Origin: a virus
Virus record (IMG/VR): IMGVR_UViG_3300043427_003010
Coordinates: 1 to 24,478 of that record
Length of the DNA: 24,478 nt
Reading direction: 5' to 3' (one strand)
Shown: positions 14,001-22,540 of the stretch, piece by piece
Numbering within the stretch: the first letter of the stretch is position 1
Layout of the letters: the number at the start of each line of letters is the position of its first letter
Notes under the pieces: generated by a model
The model's input: the letters and a program-made list of their open reading frames with translations, nothing else
The model's database searches: none
Told to the model about the DNA's origin: nothing
Program-made: the position numbers and the translations under genes

Positions 14001-14895
14001 AATCAACATCTAAAGTATCATTGAGAGTAGTGGCACCATCAACATTTAAAGTTGAGTCAAAATCAACCGCACCAGTTGCGTGAAGAGTTCCGGTAATATC
14101 TAAAGTTGATGTTGGATTATTATTTTGAATACCAACATTTGTCATTCTGTAGATATTTCCACCAGCAGTAAATCCCCATAAATCTTGGGATTGTATATCT
14201 GCAATAAGAGTTGGGTTACTAGGACTTGGAATAGGAATAATTGTATCTGTTCCCAATCCAAGACTATTAATTTGTTTAAAGTTTAAAATTGAAAAAGACT
14301 GTGCCGCACCGGCAATAGGTATGTAAGAACCTTCATCTTGGATAAAAATTCCCTCACTAAAAGCTGGTTCAAAAGTAACCCAACGAATACCATTTTCATC
14401 TCTATTTAAGAAAGAACCACTAAATCCGGGAGAGTTTGTTGAATCGTAAATAAATTCATCAATTTTAATACTACCAATAATATCTAATTTTTGTTCTGGA
14501 AAAACACTATTAATCCCTACCTTACCAGTTAAACCACTTGCAGATATAACCGTACTACCAATACCTACACCAAAATATTCAGAAACATTAAGTCTTTTTG
14601 CAAATATATCATTATTAAACGTTGAAATTCCCGTAAATAAAGAATCTCCAGGAACAGTAAGCTTTTCGGTAACTGTTAGTTCTTTAAAAATTAATGGATT
14701 ATTAAACTCAACATTATCATTAAAAACTGCTGGTCCGTTGAATGTTGCCGTACCATTTATTTCAACGTCGCCAAATATCTCCTTAGTGTTGGATTCAAAC
14801 TGGTAATAAAGAGTTCCATAAATGTAAACGTCCTTAAAGAACTTAGCATCTTCATTAAAATATGCTTGTTGTCCAGTTACATTAATATTGGACAT
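11044..14895 (-). CDS. Large fibre/baseplate structural protein with beta-helix
   Basis: A 1283-aa protein. Residues 1-~130 are fibre-like (TGQQAYFNEDAKFFKDVYIY, repeats of GTATFNGPAVFNDNVEFN). Residues ~130-500 contain VGIN and LDITGTL motifs and two 81-residue repeats ending NLDVDGTLNVDS. Residues ~745-985 look like a right-handed beta-helix of the pectate-lyase type: YVSKYGNDDNNGRTEGAA, AQPGDTIMVRSGVYFE, then N/D-rich turns with stacked VSIFTINCDIAIYAD-type rungs. A GGSGYSPATPPTIFVYDN bead follows, and the C-terminus is GEGFQINQ...AEVTPLILAL. A carbohydrate-binding or depolymerase role for the helix is possible but catalytic residues cannot be assigned. Confidence 0.78.
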   Translation of the reverse strand: MSNINVTGQQAYFNEDAKFFKDVYIYGTLYYQFESNTKEIFGDVEINGTATFNGPAVFNDNVEFNNPLIFKELTVTEKLTVPGDSLFTGISTFNNDIFAKRLNVSEYFGVGIGSTVISASGLTGKVGINSVFPEQKLDIIGSIKIDEFIYDSTNSPGFSGSFLNRDENGIRWVTFEPAFSEGIFIQDEGSYIPIAGAAQSFSILNFKQINSLGLGTDTIIPIPSPSNPTLIADIQSQDLWGFTAGGNIYRMTNVGIQNNNPTSTLDITGTLHATGAVDFDSTLNVDGATTLNDTLDVDLTSRLGGLVTVDTGIVPDSDEGAYLGTAALPFSDAHIGEIRIADGANDNTIDTATGNLILDAATDLVNVQANLDVDGTLNVDSTSTLVGQVQVNTGIIPDSDKSAYLGNNSTAFTNAYISELTIGSAGVADINTRTGNLILDSATNLVNVQANLDVDGTLNVDSATTLQTTLQVGTAGTVITTTGIGSVGFGTNNPRRDIQFKEKDVFFDGGAIYDTNENVGFRSEQYQVPRNVLTTVGVDTSGSIIPGRFFDAANLIRLNLDFIANETIGFLTSTDYKSPAFTIVNSSGIATDPVNCKDDIKSILKAITYDITRGGNSRSVGAGLSYYNGPSLIHITGNDINGYSVKDATIVAITTAAQIARYVINNAPLPKSYQSVGSSFPQIKDLTLADDPVVGSNTNINGCSNVVSAITVCAGIVTTIIGNGPSASPRTTYPDGKIVWSPPGADSKNIIYVSKYGNDDNNGRTEGAAKLTIGAAADVAQPGDTIMVRSGVYFENNPIGLRTDVTVSGQDLRLVTICPQNDDDVFYVRRGCLIENLSFAYSKNPFDAAAPISIKGAAVAFPPPAGISRARTGYLDPGPATEGPTGRWRSPYIRNCTNFMSGSIGMKINGDHATASTIGNDLKCMVCDSFTQYNEAGIGVSITNNGYAQLVSIFTINCDIAIYADTGGSCDLTNSNSSFGNFGLVAVGLGSTEFTGIVSTYPPTRTQPGVDAGSDKVTFADMKDGGGLERRPYDGQALFFKINLDNYPDAQGTGILQEPMVQIQSIKVTNGGSGYSPATPPTIFVYDNVDQSQQPKGPQGIIAELSPTIDEVSGAITAIDIVNSGRNYLPTQDLKVFIDGGTASADVVTQPIYYAIDSATETASVTGITTVTFTEFIPYELFGGEEVSLKRISRILTSSHSFEYIGTGTDINTSTPFKGGVSIKENEIVALDGAQIPFTSTDQKGNFDIGEGFQINQPSAVIRGRDFSKAIQAEVTPLILALR
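13526..13808. repeat. 40-base repeat marking an 81-codon duplication
   Basis: Bases 13526-13565 and 13769-13808 are identical, 243 bases (81 codons) apart, encoding the block around LVNVQANLDVDGTLN in the 1283-aa protein. The surrounding 81-residue units (IPDSD..AYLG...NLILD) are also similar, which indicates in-frame tandem duplication of a shaft module. Confidence 0.75.
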
Positions 14896-14896
14896 T

Positions 14897-15505
14897 TTAT
14901 AAACCTATAATTGAAGTTACATTACCACTAATACCAATATCACCACTATCAACAAAGACATCAGCAATATTAAATGCTTCATCAAGAACATCAGAACCGA
15001 CAAATGTTCCGGCAAAGACTTGAGCACCCCAATTAGTATTTTTTGGTGTTAGATTTCCGGTTAGTGCATCACAGTCTGCTTTATTTGCTTTGAGTAATAT
15101 TCTTCCCGAACCAGAATCTAATGTAATATTTCTTCCCGCTTTAATATCAACATCTTCATCTGCATCAATCATAATATTTTGAGCACGAATTCTTACTCTT
15201 CCGTTTTTTTCTGCAGTTATACAAACATCTCCATTTCTTCCACTAATAATAATATCTACGCCATTTGACTCACTTTTTTGCCCGGCAATAATTTCTATTG
15301 ATCGATCATTATATAGTCTATAATTTCCACCTTCAGTCAATCCAGTAAGACAGACATCATTATTATCAGTTACCGCATAAAGATTATAAACTTCAGTACC
15401 GTTACAACCCATCTGAGGGTTATTCATATCTATTCTAAATTTTGGTCCAAAACTTGCTAAACTTCTACCCTGCCAGTTTTGTTTATCAAAAGGTCTTTCT
15501 GCCAT
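14897..15505 (-). CDS. Baseplate central spike tip, beta-helical (gp5 C-domain-like)
   Basis: A 202-aa protein. After an N-terminal MAERPFDKQNWQGRSLASFG segment it has repeated short strands at regular intervals: GVDIIISGRNGDVCITAEKN, GRVRIRAQNIMIDADEDVDI, KAGRNITLDSGSGRILLKAN. This alternation is that of the intertwined beta-helix of the gp5 / VgrG spike. Two Asp/Cys-bearing segments follow. The gene is 1 base downstream of the gp5-like gene, whose product carries the OB-fold but no beta-helix, so the two probably form one spike complex. An alternative would be a gp5.4-like spike tip, but the helix repeats favour the needle itself. Confidence 0.75.
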   Translation of the reverse strand: MAERPFDKQNWQGRSLASFGPKFRIDMNNPQMGCNGTEVYNLYAVTDNNDVCLTGLTEGGNYRLYNDRSIEIIAGQKSESNGVDIIISGRNGDVCITAEKNGRVRIRAQNIMIDADEDVDIKAGRNITLDSGSGRILLKANKADCDALTGNLTPKNTNWGAQVFAGTFVGSDVLDEAFNIADVFVDSGDIGISGNVTSIIGL

Positions 15506-15506
15506 T

Positions 15507-17564
15507 TTATGTTACACAATCGATTACTTGTTTTACTTCACCTTGGAACTCTGCTGGTACTATGTCCAGTAAAGGTCTTAATATTGCACCAGAACCAGTA
15601 TCAGATGTAATTACAATTACTGGAAGATCATTTACAATAACTGTAGTATTTATTGGTTGAGCATTAATGATAGAACCCTCAAATATTTGAATAGAATATT
15701 CATTACCAAATTGATCGATTGCCTTATCTCCATCAATATAATTTTGTCCGGGATTTTGAATAAGAATTTTATTCACAATATAATTTCTGGCAATTAATGA
15801 TTGTGTTTGATTCTCGGTTGAACTATTAATTACAGTATCTGCAGTTGTAGATGTTGAATTATCATATAAGTCTCCTGTTGGATAATTTTCACCTTCGGAT
15901 ACGATATAAATTGAATCAACTTCTCCGGCATCATTAATGGTTGCTCTGGCAACGGCACCGTATCCTTGATTGCAATTATCTCTAATCTCCACGAATGGTG
16001 GGAATCTATATCCAGAACCTCCATCCGTTACTTTTGCACCAATAATACTTCCTGTTGAACCAGAAATTGCTCCAATTAGTGGAATTGCAGTAGCACCAGA
16101 TCCACCACCACCAAAAATAGTCACAACAGGGGCACTACAACTTAATGGTGGTCCAGTATAACATCCACCAATTTGATTTGGAATATTGTTTATTGCACTA
16201 AATGCACCCGCAACCCCACCAACAGCACCTTGTATACCACCTAATAAATCACTGCCAGTTGCTATTGCATTAGTAACATTTGCATTTTCTAAAATTTCAT
16301 CAAAATTAGGTGTAGGTGCATTCGTGGGTCCGCAACCAATTATCCATTCATTAACAATACCATCTGCCTTTCCTGTACTCTGGTTACAATCAAATAGTCC
16401 AACAAGACCTTTGATTGAATCTATACTGTTACGCAAAAATCCATCAACACTAAATGATGGTACAAATTCTAAAATTGTTTGAATTCCTCCAAGTGAAGCA
16501 CTCAATCCACTTGATATTTTACCAATAATATCATTAACGAGAACTCCAGTAAATTGACTTGCGGCACAAGAAACAAAATTTTGAACATTATCAACTACAG
16601 AATTAAGTATCTCTTCTATAAGACTGCCAAGACCACCGATGATTGCACCGGCAACACAAGGCATCGCTTCTTCTACTGCCTTAATTGGAAAAACCATCGC
16701 AGTTTGTGCTTCCACTCCCGCCAAATGTGCCGCCGCAGGATTTCCAGTTGATGCTAAAGTTATACTAAAAACTGAGTTATAAAGTAATTGAAGACCACTA
16801 TTCAATATTGGTATCATACCTTTATATAATCCATTAACCATATTACCCACAAGACCGTTTGTAATTGCCTGTATCTTGTCGGTTACGCGAGTAATTTCAT
16901 TTGCAATATCCGTAAAGATTGCGGGTGCCTTAACCTTATTCAGTAAATTACCAACCTCAGTAGATATTTTACCAATAATAGTATTGTTTACTGTGTTTCC
17001 AAGTTGGATTTTATCACCAATTGCACTAAAAGAGGAAATCTCATCATCCGCAATTGCTTCTGCTTGTTGTGGTGAGACACTTCTTGGAGATTTTTGAGCA
17101 TCTGCATTTTGTTCAAGTGATTGGTCGGGTTTAAGTGTACCATTTGGTTTTTTAATCTTACCGGTATATCCAGTAAAAGGTTGAAATGGTCCGGCATAAT
17201 CTCCGGAAGGCACTTGTGAAGTTCTTCCAAAACATCCCATAATAACTGGAATCTGAGCATTATCACCATCTAAGAAGAATCCAAATACAGTATCTCCGGG
17301 AGATACTTTTACTGTAGTTGCATTATTTCCAGCTCCAGTACCTGAGGTTGTTGGAAGTAAGCACTGAGCCCATGGCAAATCTTCATTCGAAAGTTCTACC
17401 GTATTATAAGGATGATATCCCATAATACGAACTTTAAATCTATTTCCCCACCCTGCCCCATTTATTTGTCCACCATGAGACGATTCTGGTGGAATCTGAC
17501 CTATCCACCAACGGAATCCATCTCTTCCTATAAAATTACTTTTGAGTAATGATTCGTCTATCAT
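15507..17564 (-). CDS. Baseplate hub/spike protein, gp5-like, without lysozyme
   Basis: A 685-aa protein. Residues ~15-115 form the gp5/VgrG OB-fold: FRWWIGQIPPES, NRFKVRIMGYHPYNT, LPWAQCLLPTTSGTG, VSPGDTVFGFFLDGDNAQIP, VIMGCFGR. Residues ~180-465 are helical and hydrophobic with several cysteines (PCVAGA, FVSCAAS, LFDCNQ, IIGCGP). From ~470 come beta modules with a GGSGYRFPPFVEIRDNC bead and a terminal VIVITSDTGSGAILRPLLD. T4 gp5 has OB-fold, lysozyme and beta-helix; here no lysozyme motif is visible and the beta-helix is in the next gene. The lysozyme lies in the 618-aa protein. Its start overlaps the gp27-like gene by 4 bases. Confidence 0.85.
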   Translation of the reverse strand: MIDESLLKSNFIGRDGFRWWIGQIPPESSHGGQINGAGWGNRFKVRIMGYHPYNTVELSNEDLPWAQCLLPTTSGTGAGNNATTVKVSPGDTVFGFFLDGDNAQIPVIMGCFGRTSQVPSGDYAGPFQPFTGYTGKIKKPNGTLKPDQSLEQNADAQKSPRSVSPQQAEAIADDEISSFSAIGDKIQLGNTVNNTIIGKISTEVGNLLNKVKAPAIFTDIANEITRVTDKIQAITNGLVGNMVNGLYKGMIPILNSGLQLLYNSVFSITLASTGNPAAAHLAGVEAQTAMVFPIKAVEEAMPCVAGAIIGGLGSLIEEILNSVVDNVQNFVSCAASQFTGVLVNDIIGKISSGLSASLGGIQTILEFVPSFSVDGFLRNSIDSIKGLVGLFDCNQSTGKADGIVNEWIIGCGPTNAPTPNFDEILENANVTNAIATGSDLLGGIQGAVGGVAGAFSAINNIPNQIGGCYTGPPLSCSAPVVTIFGGGGSGATAIPLIGAISGSTGSIIGAKVTDGGSGYRFPPFVEIRDNCNQGYGAVARATINDAGEVDSIYIVSEGENYPTGDLYDNSTSTTADTVINSSTENQTQSLIARNYIVNKILIQNPGQNYIDGDKAIDQFGNEYSIQIFEGSIINAQPINTTVIVNDLPVIVITSDTGSGAILRPLLDIVPAEFQGEVKQVIDCVT

Positions 17565-18904
17565 TTTCTCTCCTTATTATTAACTCCAAAAGTATCTCTC
17601 AGCAATTTCATCGAAGTATAGGAATTATTGACATTAAAATGGTGACAAAGTTCCTTAATCATATATAGACCACTTGTTTCTGAATCGTGTTCGCTTTTAT
17701 CCGATTTACTATTATTTGGAAATAAGCACTCGATGACATCACCCGCCCTTAAATCAGTATTTACAGGAATCATTACACTCAAAGATTGTGTAAAAAGAAT
17801 ATTGTATCTCATTAAAGATTGAGATTGATATAATGATGGATCTGCGTTTTCAGATTTTGATACTTCTTTTTCTACGGTTCCAATATCTAGAATGGCAGTA
17901 ATAATTCTTGAAGGAGCATCTCCGAGAGATAAATCAGATCCCTCTGATATTTTAGGAAGTCTTAAATCTGTACCACCAAGATTTTCTGTTTTATTGGCAT
18001 AATCTTGTAATTTAAAAAGTCCTTTTGTAGGATCGGTAAATGTAAAATCTAAAGGATTGAAGAATGTTCTTTGACTTGCATAAGTACCAAGACGAAGTTT
18101 CTCAATTAAATTTTGATTTTTCTGTGTACTATAATTCAGAATCTTAAATTCATTATCAACTTTTTCATTATTATCATTATAAGAAACTGTTGTTGGACTA
18201 TAAGTGTATGTTGCCTTTGATTTTTGAGAGATTAAATTATCAATTGCACGAAACTGAAATCCGTCCTGAGTTTGATAAAATACAAATCCGGCAGTTGCAT
18301 CTCCGGAAACTACTGGAACACCTTTAGATGCTAACCAAATTAATGTTGTGAAAGGTTTTCTCATATTTCCAATAAATCCATACTTATTGGAAGTCTCGTC
18401 AATTGTTCCGATGCTATCAGTTTTTAGAACATCTGTTAAGATTTTACGAACTGACTCACTAATCTTTGATGATGTTGAATATTTTCTCGATACTCGTGAA
18501 GTTTCGTTCGTGATTGCCTCTCTTGAAACTAGATTTAGAGTGAAACTTTCTTGCTGTGCTTCTGAGATTACATCGGTAATACTAGAAACATAAAGATATT
18601 TTTTTGGATTATTTGAGAAGTCCAAAGATTCTCTTCCCGGAACATTTCCGGCAATTTTCATCGAGAGTCTTTCACCACCACGAAGAGGAAGACCATTATA
18701 AATTGATTGCTTTTCTCCATCCTCATCCTTGTAAGATGATATTGTGTTTCCGGTATTGACCACCTTGACTCTGGCAGTAATTGTTGGGGAGAAAATATCC
18801 TCAAAATATTCTAGTGCAATCGCACCATTTTTAATATCAACCGTCCTTTTCTGGTCGTTTGATTCAAGAACTAATTCTTCATATATGGATTTACTAATTG
18901 ACAT
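17561..18904 (-). CDS. Baseplate hub ring protein, gp27-like
   Basis: A 447-aa protein, the size range of T4 gp27 (391 aa) and gpD-type hub proteins. It starts SKSIYEELVLESNDQKRTVDI-like and continues with ALEYFEDIFSPTITARVKVV, a typical hub first domain. YLYVSSITDVISEAQQESFT, LNLVSREAITNE, an ISESVRKILTDVL helix and NKYGFIGNMRKPFTTLIWLA follow, matching the two-barrel gp27 layout. Near the end are SVMIPVNTDLRAGDVIECLF and LYMIKELCHHFN, the typical hub C-terminal part. It lies between the lysozyme gene and gp5, the place and partner expected for the trimer that holds the spike. Assignment is from pattern and context. Confidence 0.78.
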   Translation of the reverse strand: MSISKSIYEELVLESNDQKRTVDIKNGAIALEYFEDIFSPTITARVKVVNTGNTISSYKDEDGEKQSIYNGLPLRGGERLSMKIAGNVPGRESLDFSNNPKKYLYVSSITDVISEAQQESFTLNLVSREAITNETSRVSRKYSTSSKISESVRKILTDVLKTDSIGTIDETSNKYGFIGNMRKPFTTLIWLASKGVPVVSGDATAGFVFYQTQDGFQFRAIDNLISQKSKATYTYSPTTVSYNDNNEKVDNEFKILNYSTQKNQNLIEKLRLGTYASQRTFFNPLDFTFTDPTKGLFKLQDYANKTENLGGTDLRLPKISEGSDLSLGDAPSRIITAILDIGTVEKEVSKSENADPSLYQSQSLMRYNILFTQSLSVMIPVNTDLRAGDVIECLFPNNSKSDKSEHDSETSGLYMIKELCHHFNVNNSYTSMKLLRDTFGVNNKERK

Positions 18905-20760
18905 TATAGGTAAGCGAGGTCGAGTAGAAGTTTATTTTTTATAAAATTATTTAACAAGGCAAAATCACTTATTGGTGAAGACTCTCCACCAGAAGATCCT
19001 CCACCACCAGAAGATATCATTTGTTGTGCTGGTGATGAAGGATTTTGAGAAACAATTACCGTTGGTCCAGTTCTTTCTGGTGCTAGTGATTGACTTATTT
19101 GTGGATTTTGAGGAGTACCTGTTGGTGTTATTTGTGCTGGGGCTGGGGTTTGTGATTGTGCTGTTGCTGGTGCTGTGGTCGATTGTGGTGTTGCTGATGC
19201 TAAAGTTGATGAACTTCTAAGAAACGCTATTGGGTCAAGACTATTCTCAAATCCACCTTCTATTTTTTTTCTAATTTCATAGTGAATAACTCCCGTATTG
19301 CTTTCTCCTTGAGCAACTAAATCTCCAGGTTTAATTGTTTGTCCCGGTTTAACCACTATTTTTGCAGCTTCGGCAATTCTTTCATATACCTTCAATTCTT
19401 TGTTGTAAATATCTATTGCCCACCCATCCGCACCAAACCTAAAAGGACTTCCAACAACAACTCCACCAATTCTACTATAAAACTTCGCATTAGGACCATT
19501 AATGTCAAAATCAACTCCAGCGTGTTTTCTTTTTCCATTATCTCTAGAAGCACCATATCTCTGAACTCCACCTGAGAGAGTATCAGTTGGCGGTAAGGGA
19601 GGTAATGTAGACTGTGATGGTGCTTGTGCTGACGATTGTTGAGGTGATTGTGATTGAGAACTTCCTGGACCAGATTTTCGCAAATGCTGTAATGCTACTT
19701 CAGAATATTTCCATCTTGCGCCAAGATCCCCCCACACAATATAATCATAAGAAGCCTTTTTAAGTTGTTCGTCAGTTGCATTTTTATCTTGGAATGTTTT
19801 AAGAACCCCATATTGCTTCATTTCTTCTTTAATCCAATCAATCTGTTCACTTGCAGTTGCAGTTTCTAATGGTTTACCCAAGAATTTTTCTGCTGCAGTT
19901 ATTCTAGTTCTATTCCAACTAATTAAACCTTTGTTTGTGCCAGCACCATCACTTAAAATCCAAGGTTTTCTCATCGCATTCCAACCAGATTCTTGTTGAA
20001 TATTTCCAGCAAGATATGCAGCACCCTTTTCTGAAAATCCCTTTCTCATTAAAAGTTGCGCTCCACTCTTTAAATCTTTTGGATTTTCTCCGCCACTACC
20101 ACTATAAGGTGCCGATGTTTCATAGGCACCCTCATTAGTATTTTCAGTTCCGGTTGGTCTGGCATTCTCACCAGAAGCAATACCCTCACTTAATGGAGTT
20201 GTGAGTAATTTGATTGCATCCTCAAAGTCAGTACCCCAATTTTCCACACTTAAATTTAATTCATCAAAAGCAGTACTAACTCTTCCAGAAGTATCAAGAA
20301 AATCAAATGTCATTAAATTTGTTAAAGTCGCACCCAAAAGTCTTGTGAAATCTTTAAATATATCAGTACTGTTTACAATAAAACCTCCAAGTATCTTACC
20401 CATTTGTTGAGTTCTGGCAATAAACTCCTTACCCATCGAAATCCAGGTGGGTAGATTATTAACTATCCATCCTGCAGTCAAATAACCTAGAAATCCTATT
20501 AATCTATCAAAAAATCCTTTGGCACTACCAGCAATTAACTGTGAAGGACCTCTAACTGTTCTTACAAGATTCGGTGCCTCAAGTTCATCCTCTCTTTGTT
20601 TTCTTCTTTCATTTTCTTCCCTACGACTTTGTAAGATTGTTTGCCTCTGGAATATTTCTCGTTTAACTTTTGTCCTATTGAGTAAAATACCCTGTAACTT
20701 TTTTATCGTCCTTGCCGAACCTGTAGGAACTTTTGATTGAAGTGGTGATGAGATTGCCAT
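18904..20760 (-). CDS. Hub protein with tail lysozyme and M23-like domain
   Basis: A 618-aa protein. Residues 20-60 are a basic coiled coil; 83-106 are a hydrophobic FFDRLIGFLGYLTAGWIVNN segment. Residues ~233-362 form a phage tail lysozyme domain: GAAYLAGNIQQESGWN with probable catalytic E257, then GLISWNRTR. A Ser/Gln/Pro linker follows. Residues ~398-515 resemble a LytM/M23 peptidase: H413-x3-D417 and H493 keep the zinc-ligand pattern, but R461 and V491 stand where the two catalytic histidines should be. The tail is Pro/Ala/Gln-rich and ends NNFIKNKLLLDLAYL. It would open peptidoglycan during injection, the task done by the lysozyme domain of T4 gp5. Confidence 0.82.
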   Translation of the reverse strand: MAISSPLQSKVPTGSARTIKKLQGILLNRTKVKREIFQRQTILQSRREENERRKQREDELEAPNLVRTVRGPSQLIAGSAKGFFDRLIGFLGYLTAGWIVNNLPTWISMGKEFIARTQQMGKILGGFIVNSTDIFKDFTRLLGATLTNLMTFDFLDTSGRVSTAFDELNLSVENWGTDFEDAIKLLTTPLSEGIASGENARPTGTENTNEGAYETSAPYSGSGGENPKDLKSGAQLLMRKGFSEKGAAYLAGNIQQESGWNAMRKPWILSDGAGTNKGLISWNRTRITAAEKFLGKPLETATASEQIDWIKEEMKQYGVLKTFQDKNATDEQLKKASYDYIVWGDLGARWKYSEVALQHLRKSGPGSSQSQSPQQSSAQAPSQSTLPPLPPTDTLSGGVQRYGASRDNGKRKHAGVDFDINGPNAKFYSRIGGVVVGSPFRFGADGWAIDIYNKELKVYERIAEAAKIVVKPGQTIKPGDLVAQGESNTGVIHYEIRKKIEGGFENSLDPIAFLRSSSTLASATPQSTTAPATAQSQTPAPAQITPTGTPQNPQISQSLAPERTGPTVIVSQNPSSPAQQMISSGGGGSSGGESSPISDFALLNNFIKNKLLLDLAYL

Positions 20761-20761
20761 A

Positions 20762-22540
20762 TTATATTACCACATTATAGTTTAATTGAGAATAGAGAAC
20801 ATAAAAATTATCAGGATTAGAAGAACTAATCAAAGGAGTATCAGTTCCATTCGTTGGTGCCGGTGAAATAGAGGATTGTTGATTATTACCTTGACCCGAT
20901 GGCATTATTACCACATTCGGTGCCGGTTCGGCAAGTTCTCCTACATTTTGAGTGGGTTTAGGAAGTGGTTGAACCTGTGCCGATGGTAGTGGTACTGCCT
21001 GAACCGCCGAAGGTTTTTCAGTCAACTTCATTTCAGTCCAATCATATCCTTTTGATTTTGCCCAGATTTTTGCCTGCTGTTGCTGCTCAACGGTCATATT
21101 GTTCCAGGCAGACTCAATTCTGCCTCTTGCTAATCCATTATTCCTATAATCCCAAGCCATCTGAAACTGTTTAGTCATTTCAGGACTTGGTGGAGGAATT
21201 GCTGGTGTTTGTGGTTGTATTGCTGCTGGTTCTGGTGATGCCGCAGGTGTTTGTGCCGCTGGTGTTGGAAGTATAGAATTTTGCGGTTCAACTGATGGTT
21301 GTGAAGATATTTTTGCGTCTGCCTCTGCAGGTGCCATTATTGTTGGTGGCGGTGTTTCTGGTTCTGGTTTTGAATCTCCTGCCTTAGGAGTTGTTGGTGA
21401 GACTTTTGCCTGTGGAGTTTCTGATTTTCCAAAAAATTTGTCATACATTCCCTTTCCAAAATTTTCACCTGGTCCATAAGCAAGTGCTCCAGCAGCCACT
21501 CCCGTTAGAGGAATGGGGATTAAAGAACCAAGAGCGAATGCCCCAGTACTTGCAGCCATTCCACCTGCAGCACCAGCAATTGCTCTTCCTGGGTCTTCTC
21601 CTTGTGCTATATCAAGTCCGGTTAATGCGGTTCCTGCCAATAGAGGTAATCCCAAACCTCTTACAAAATTTCTCGCTCCCCTTAATATACCAGCGGCACC
21701 ACCAGGTTTTGGTCCAGGTTTTGGACCACCAGGTTTTGGATCACTAAAACGAGGTCCTATAAAAGGAACGGCTTGAAGACCTTTTCTTATAAGATTTAGA
21801 GGAGCTGTAGCAAGTTTAAGTACAAGACCACCGATTTTTCCGGTAAGTCCGGTAATAGTCTTAATTATTAAATTAAATCCTATTTTAATTGCGGCAAAAG
21901 CCCCTATGGCATATCCAATATGTTTAAGAACATTATCTTTAATTTCTTCTAATTTGTTTTTATTTCCTTCTGATTCTGCTTTAAGTGCCTCAATTCCTTG
22001 ATTCGTCAACCATCCTGCAAATAATATAGTTAAAGCCTCTCCAATTCTTCCAAATATATTACCAACTTTCTTCTGCAGAGCCTGAACAGGTTTTGCCAGG
22101 GCATTTGTAATGTTTTGCTCTAGTTGAGACTCTTTCCCCAGTCTAATATTTCTTTCTAGAAGTTTTCTTTCGCTTTCTGCTTCTGCCGCTGCCTGTTGTT
22201 TTTCTAAAGCACTATCTTGCTGTATTAGATTAGAAACAGTTCCAAGACCATTATTTAAGGTTGCAGTTTCCGTTCGTAAAGCATCTACTGTACCTCTAAG
22301 AGCAGAAATCTCTTGAGTTTGTTGAACATTTTGAACGGTCTGGACTTCTAGATTTCTTTCAACATTAACTAAACTTGCCTGAGGTTGTACGGCAAGAGCA
22401 CCACCTCTTCCTCCTCCGCCGCCTCCACCACCACCAGGAATACCACCACCTCCACCGGCACCACCACTTATGACAGAACGAGAAACTGTTCTTGCCACAA
22501 CATCTATAGTGGGTCCGATTGGAGATGATAGACTAGCCAT
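20762..22540 (-). CDS. Hub or tape-measure candidate, coiled coil and glycine zipper
   Basis: A 592-aa protein. Residues 26-48 are polyglycine; 55-160 form a long Gln/Glu/Ala coiled coil (VQTVQNVQQTQEISALRGTV...). FGRIGEALTILFAGWLTNQG at 163-182 resembles the hydrophobic segment of the 618-aa neighbour. Residues 207-245 and 296-355 are hydrophobic and Gly/Ala-rich. Residues 375-450 are Pro-rich; 453-505 form a compact helical module with W463, W479, W493 and W501; the end is DNFYVLYSQLNYNVV. T4 has gp29 (tape measure) in the hub; coiled coil plus membrane-active segments fit that role, but the length cannot be checked against tail length here. It overlaps gp51 by 8 bases. Confidence 0.68.
   Translation of the reverse strand: MASLSSPIGPTIDVVARTVSRSVISGGAGGGGGIPGGGGGGGGGRGGALAVQPQASLVNVERNLEVQTVQNVQQTQEISALRGTVDALRTETATLNNGLGTVSNLIQQDSALEKQQAAAEAESERKLLERNIRLGKESQLEQNITNALAKPVQALQKKVGNIFGRIGEALTILFAGWLTNQGIEALKAESEGNKNKLEEIKDNVLKHIGYAIGAFAAIKIGFNLIIKTITGLTGKIGGLVLKLATAPLNLIRKGLQAVPFIGPRFSDPKPGGPKPGPKPGGAAGILRGARNFVRGLGLPLLAGTALTGLDIAQGEDPGRAIAGAAGGMAASTGAFALGSLIPIPLTGVAAGALAYGPGENFGKGMYDKFFGKSETPQAKVSPTTPKAGDSKPEPETPPPTIMAPAEADAKISSQPSVEPQNSILPTPAAQTPAASPEPAAIQPQTPAIPPPSPEMTKQFQMAWDYRNNGLARGRIESAWNNMTVEQQQQAKIWAKSKGYDWTEMKLTEKPSAVQAVPLPSAQVQPLPKPTQNVGELAEPAPNVVIMPSGQGNNQQSSISPAPTNGTDTPLISSSNPDNFYVLYSQLNYNVVI

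Noticed and set aside
15507-17564. Lysozyme domain in the gp5-like protein
   Set aside because: No T4-lysozyme-type catalytic motif could be seen between the OB-fold and the C-terminal beta modules; the lysozyme signature is in the 618-aa protein.
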